From Acinetobacter guillouiae CIP 63.46 (GTDB lineage Bacteria; Pseudomonadota; Gammaproteobacteria; Pseudomonadales; Moraxellaceae), in contig NZ_KB849283.1 of assembly GCF_000368145.1 (NCBI RefSeq), positions 2,010,324 to 2,074,323 of the forward strand: a stretch of 64,000 nucleotides of DNA. Direction: 5' to 3'. Shown here piece by piece: positions 58,837-64,000 of the stretch. A program made the translations under genes and the position numbers. The notes beneath the pieces were generated by a model. The model saw only the letters and a list, made by a program, of their open reading frames with translations. It was not told where the DNA came from and ran no database searches. Each line of letters opens with the position of its first letter. The first letter of the stretch is position 1.

Positions 58837-60465
58837 TTAAGCTTTTTTCTTTTTAAAACGCTCTACAGGCCAAGACATGGTAAATCTTGCACCACCCAAA
58901 TCTGAGCTTTGATCGACTTCAATCGTCCCGCCAAACCAATACGCAATACGACTAACAATTGAAAGCCCTAAACCATAACCACCCGAAGCACGGGTACGGC
59001 TATCATCTAAACGTGCAAATGCCTCAAACACACGTTTACGGTCTTCCTCTGGAATTCCGGGGCCATCATCTTCTACACAGACATAAGCCATATTGGTCTG
59101 GTGATTGACACCACCGCTGATATTGACCTGATGATCACAGTAACGTATCGCATTCCCTACTAAGTTTTGTACAACACGATGTAAATAACGACGTTCTGCA
59201 TCGACAATCACATCAGATGAAAGTGGGTTGAGATGGATAATCTTTTGCGTTTTTAATGCTTCGGTTTCTACCGCAACTTGCTTTAATACATCAATCAATA
59301 CAATTTTTTCAAAATCTAATGAAGGTGTACCTTGCTCTAATTTCGCATAGGTCATGATTTCATCAATCAGCGTATTTAACGCTTCGATGTCTTTATCAAT
59401 CATCTCGACTTGTTGCAAACGATATTCATGGTCATCTTCATCTGCCAGCATTTCCATACCAAAACGGATTCGCGCCACAGGTGTACGTAACTCATGTGAT
59501 ACCGCACGCATTAACTCACGTTGTGCTTCAATCAAACGCTGTATATGGTCAGACATGCTGTTATAACTGGTGGCTAGACTTGCCATTTCATCATAACCCT
59601 CAACAGGTACACGTTGCGACATATCCCCTGTTCTCATCACATCCAAAGCTTCATTCACCTGTTTCAACTTGCGTTGCATCGGCACAATCAAGCCATACAC
59701 ACCCAAACAGAGTAAGAACATACTCAGCAATGTAATTCCTGCTGCCAATTTGACGGGCATCCAGTTAAACATTGGAACGGGGCCAAGCACCAACACATCT
59801 GTAGGTGAGTTGGGTAAAGGTGAAACAATCGAAATGGTGGTACCACGTACAGTTGCACTGTCACGCCATAAAATCACACTTTGATCTGACCTTAAACGAC
59901 CAATTTGCTCAGAATCGAGATTGAGCTGAGAAATCTTTTCCACACCAACATGATAAGAGAAATGTTGTTGAATTTTCTTAAGATATTCTTGTTCTTGACC
60001 GGGGTAATAGACCAAATAATCCAGAATAAATACCGGAAGTGCCTTCATTTGGCGTTCGCCAATTTGATCGACTTTGATATATAAATAGTGTTTAGGGTCA
60101 TTTCTGATCCCTATAACCAGATAGGCAATCCCTTGTTCTGCATCATAACGCACTACCGCTTTTTGACTTTCTATACGTTTTTCTTCAGTACGAGATAAGT
60201 CAACTTTGCGTGCTTCAAGATAATAAATGGGAAGTTCTAATAGATCAGACGCATCTGAAATCCAATCTAGGCGCTGCTGTTCAGTTTGCTGACGTGCCAC
60301 ACCTTCACTGATCACAAATGAAATTCCATCTGTGAGAGACTCACGATATTCCTGCGCACGTTGATAATTAATTATTTGGACAAGTAAATATCCAAACAAG
60401 GCAACCAACACAACAAGAATGACTAATCCTGCATAGATGCGCAAAAATATACTGTGTTTAGACAC
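58837..60465 (-). CDS. bfmS: Sensor histidine kinase BfmS
   Basis: A 542-residue membrane sensor kinase. Transmembrane helices are at about 8-33 and 237-262, enclosing a 200-residue periplasmic sensor domain. A HAMP domain (about 260-310) is followed by the dimerisation/phosphoacceptor domain with AVSHELRTPVARIRF (His324) and a HATPase_c domain with NLVGNAIRYC (N box), DDGPGIPEE (G1) and GGYGLGLSI (G2). It pairs with BfmR, 64 nt upstream. In Acinetobacter baumannii BfmRS controls pilus-dependent biofilm formation, capsule and envelope stress tolerance. The adjacent BfmR, nearly identical in phrase to that of A. baumannii, supports the name. Confidence 0.93.
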   Translation of the reverse strand: MSKHSIFLRIYAGLVILVVLVALFGYLLVQIINYQRAQEYRESLTDGISFVISEGVARQQTEQQRLDWISDASDLLELPIYYLEARKVDLSRTEEKRIESQKAVVRYDAEQGIAYLVIGIRNDPKHYLYIKVDQIGERQMKALPVFILDYLVYYPGQEQEYLKKIQQHFSYHVGVEKISQLNLDSEQIGRLRSDQSVILWRDSATVRGTTISIVSPLPNSPTDVLVLGPVPMFNWMPVKLAAGITLLSMFLLCLGVYGLIVPMQRKLKQVNEALDVMRTGDMSQRVPVEGYDEMASLATSYNSMSDHIQRLIEAQRELMRAVSHELRTPVARIRFGMEMLADEDDHEYRLQQVEMIDKDIEALNTLIDEIMTYAKLEQGTPSLDFEKIVLIDVLKQVAVETEALKTQKIIHLNPLSSDVIVDAERRYLHRVVQNLVGNAIRYCDHQVNISGGVNHQTNMAYVCVEDDGPGIPEEDRKRVFEAFARLDDSRTRASGGYGLGLSIVSRIAYWFGGTIEVDQSSDLGGARFTMSWPVERFKKKKA

Positions 60466-60529
60466 GCAAACTAACCTTCTTTATGCCTGTCCTGTAATGG
60501 ACAAGCATCTTAGATGACTGACCCATCGT

Positions 60530-61243
60530 TTATAGACCAGTCTCTTTAACAAACAAATAACCTTTACTACGTACAGTTTTAATACGTTTCGGATTTTCAG
60601 GATCATCACCAATTTTTGGACGAATACGTGAAATACGTACATCAATCGAACGGTCTTGACCGTCATATTCAATACCGCGGAGACGTTCAAAGATGTCTTC
60701 ACGCGATAAGATACGGCCTGCATTCGATGCCAATAACCAGAGTAGATCATATTCAGCACTGGTGAAGTCAACCAACTCACCATTGAGTGTCACTGAACGA
60801 CCGCCATTGTCGATCACAAGATCGTCAAATTCAATACGTTGTGCAACTTCATCTTCAGGCGCTTTGTCTGTACGACGTAATAATGCACGAATACGCGCAA
60901 GCAAGACACGCGGTTGAACAGGTTTAGCAACATAGTCGTCTGCACCCATTTCTAAACCAAGAACTTGGTCCATATCTTCAGTACGTGCAGTCAACATCAA
61001 AATCGGTTGATGATAATGTGGACGAACTTCACGACAAACGGTTAAACCATCTGCACCCGGCAACATCACATCCAACACAACCAAGTCTGGTTGTTCAGCA
61101 ATGATGCGGCGAATCGCACGGTTACCATCTGGCTCTACCCCAACTTCCAATCCATTGCGAATTAAGTATTCCTGAGTTAAGCGAGCTAGGCGCTCGTCAT
61201 CTTCAACAATCAGAATCTTTGGTAACTTTTCTTCTTGGCTCAT
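60530..61243 (-). CDS. bfmR: Response regulator BfmR (OmpR/PhoB family)
   Basis: A 237-residue regulator. The receiver domain (about 9-122) has the acidic pocket LIVEDDERLA and phosphoacceptor Asp58 (VVLDVMLPGADG), with the conserved lysine in DDYVAKPVQP. The C-terminal winged helix (about 140-235) contains LLWLLASNAGRILSREDIFERL and RSIDVRISRIRPKI. The sequence matches what I recall of A. baumannii BfmR almost throughout. It regulates csu pili, biofilm, capsule and stress genes. Its promoter region holds a perfect palindrome at 61323-61337, a plausible self-operator. Confidence 0.96.
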   Translation of the reverse strand: MSQEEKLPKILIVEDDERLARLTQEYLIRNGLEVGVEPDGNRAIRRIIAEQPDLVVLDVMLPGADGLTVCREVRPHYHQPILMLTARTEDMDQVLGLEMGADDYVAKPVQPRVLLARIRALLRRTDKAPEDEVAQRIEFDDLVIDNGGRSVTLNGELVDFTSAEYDLLWLLASNAGRILSREDIFERLRGIEYDGQDRSIDVRISRIRPKIGDDPENPKRIKTVRSKGYLFVKETGL

Positions 61244-61322
61244 CTATTTGCCCCTATATTTGATTTTGGAGTCTGCTACAAATCTCGCAGATTCAACACA
61301 CTATGTTTTGCAATATACACAC

Positions 61323-61337
61323 GTTTACAATGTAAAC
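61323..61337. promoter_or_regulatory. Perfect palindrome GTTTACA-A-TGTAAAC upstream of bfmR
   Basis: A 7-bp perfect inverted repeat with a single central base, 80 nt upstream of the bfmR start. Such a site fits the operator of a dimeric response regulator. BfmR itself is the prime candidate, since OmpR-family regulators often control their own gene. Confidence 0.5.
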
Positions 61338-61532
61338 AAGACCTCATTCACCAAACTGATACATGAGCGTATCAATTTGTTATATTTTTATTAACTATTG
61401 AATTGTAGGCAGTTTTATAAAATCAATACACATCATTTTTAAATTTCTTCAAGACAATCAATAGCTGGACTAATTTTTATACAAAATATTTCATTGTTCA
61501 TATTCTGTCTCATCAGTTTATCGTTTTTTGAG

Positions 61533-61541
61533 TTATCCACA
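61533..61541 (+). promoter_or_regulatory. DnaA box upstream of nrdA
   Basis: The 9-mer TTATCCACA is an exact match to the high-affinity DnaA box, 303 nt before the nrdA start. The E. coli nrdAB promoter also carries DnaA boxes that couple nucleotide reduction to replication. A single 9-mer can occur by chance, so confidence is moderate. Confidence 0.5.
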
Positions 61542-61684
61542 CACTTATCTATAAGCACTCTGCGGAGTCTTTGCTATGCTATGTGCTTGTCTCATAAGGC
61601 ATATAACAAAAATGACGCTTTGAGGTAAAAAGATGCAAATAAAAATTTACTTTTCAGGGATAAAATATTCTTGAAATGTCAATA

Positions 61685-61713
61685 TTGATCTACCCTTAAA
61701 ATTACCGTATCTT
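61685..61713 (+). promoter_or_regulatory. Sigma-70-type promoter of nrdA
   Basis: TTGATC (61685-61690) and TATCTT (61708-61713) are separated by exactly 17 bp and agree with the -35 and -10 consensus at four or five of six positions each. Both NrdR-like boxes overlap or immediately follow the -10, which supports this being the regulated promoter. Confidence 0.6.
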
Positions 61714-61749
61714 GTGTTCTAAATTAAATTAAACCACTAAGTATTGTGT
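61702..61749 (+). promoter_or_regulatory. Pair of NrdR-like boxes upstream of nrdA
   Basis: Two 16-bp sites, TTACCGTATCTTGTGT (61702-61717) and CCACTAAGTATTGTGT (61734-61749), share the TATxTTGTGT/TATTGTGT right half of the NrdR box consensus; the second also has the left CACTA. They are 32 bp apart, within the 31-33 bp spacing described for tandem NrdR boxes. The first overlaps the -10 element, as expected for repression by NrdR when dATP is high. Confidence 0.62.
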
Positions 61750-61843
61750 TTAGTCCTCAAACATCGTGACAACAAATTTTGCAGTTTGTCCGATTCAAAT
61801 GGTCCATAAACATAACAATGATGACAATGGAGCTACGCTGACA

Positions 61844-64000
<2,157 letters not shown>

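Overview
The window is AT-rich gammaproteobacterial chromosome and fits Acinetobacter. It carries the BfmR/BfmS two-component pair next to nrdA, a thirteen-gene nuo operon with fused nuoCD, a 531-aa-class isocitrate lyase, a capsule-assembly Wzi-family protein and a trimeric autotransporter. Almost all of it is housekeeping DNA. There is no prophage, no complete insertion sequence, no CRISPR array and no tRNA or rRNA gene. It opens inside minD and ends inside nrdA.

Layout. 1-950: end of minD, minE and a small PA4642-family gene. 1.4-4.6 kb: isocitrate lyase (glyoxylate shunt) and a LysR regulator facing away from it. 4.7-9.9 kb: a PaeA/YtfL-like CBS membrane protein, a citrate-type transporter, two small unknown genes and an oxidoreductase. 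10-12.3 kb: a second quinone-oxidoreductase-like enzyme, a DUF2239 gene with a duplicated upstream motif, and a small lipoprotein. 12.6-15.3 kb: cysDN (sulfate activation) with a structured repeat between the genes. 15.5-16.2 kb: a GNAT acetyltransferase gene with a stop at codon 4, followed by a 268-bp MITE-like element. 16.4-24.7 kb: envelope genes (Wzi-family protein, phosphate transporter behind a Pho-box-like site, 1440-aa adhesin). 25-28.6 kb: metH. 29-33.8 kb: Fic protein, cold-shock protein, EmrAB efflux pair, thioesterase. 33.9-38.1 kb: hemB, thiO, and fpr divergent from a FinR-like regulator. 38.1-40.3 kb: a second copy of the MITE-like element and two tandem membrane-anchored cold-shock-domain proteins, one ending in an excalibur calcium-binding domain. 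40.3-56.2 kb: upp and nuoA-N. 56.2-58.7 kb: a patch of small unknown genes, remnants and repeats. 58.8-64 kb: bfmS, bfmR and nrdA.

The most interesting items are: (1) the two copies of a roughly 270-bp terminal-inverted-repeat element, with a probable third, decayed end; (2) the tandem membrane-anchored cold-shock-domain proteins; (3) the adhesin head, where 14 in-phase 16-residue repeats are embedded among YadA-type repeats, together with a 112-residue internal duplication; (4) the nrdA control region, with a perfect DnaA box and two NrdR-like boxes 32 bp apart over a promoter; (5) a Pho-box-like site ahead of the phosphate transporter; (6) the GNAT gene with an early stop; and (7) a CysN C-terminal tail that looks like a degenerate APS-kinase domain. 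I do not see a clearly new multi-gene defence or biosynthetic system. The membrane-anchored cold-shock pair is the best candidate for undescribed biology.
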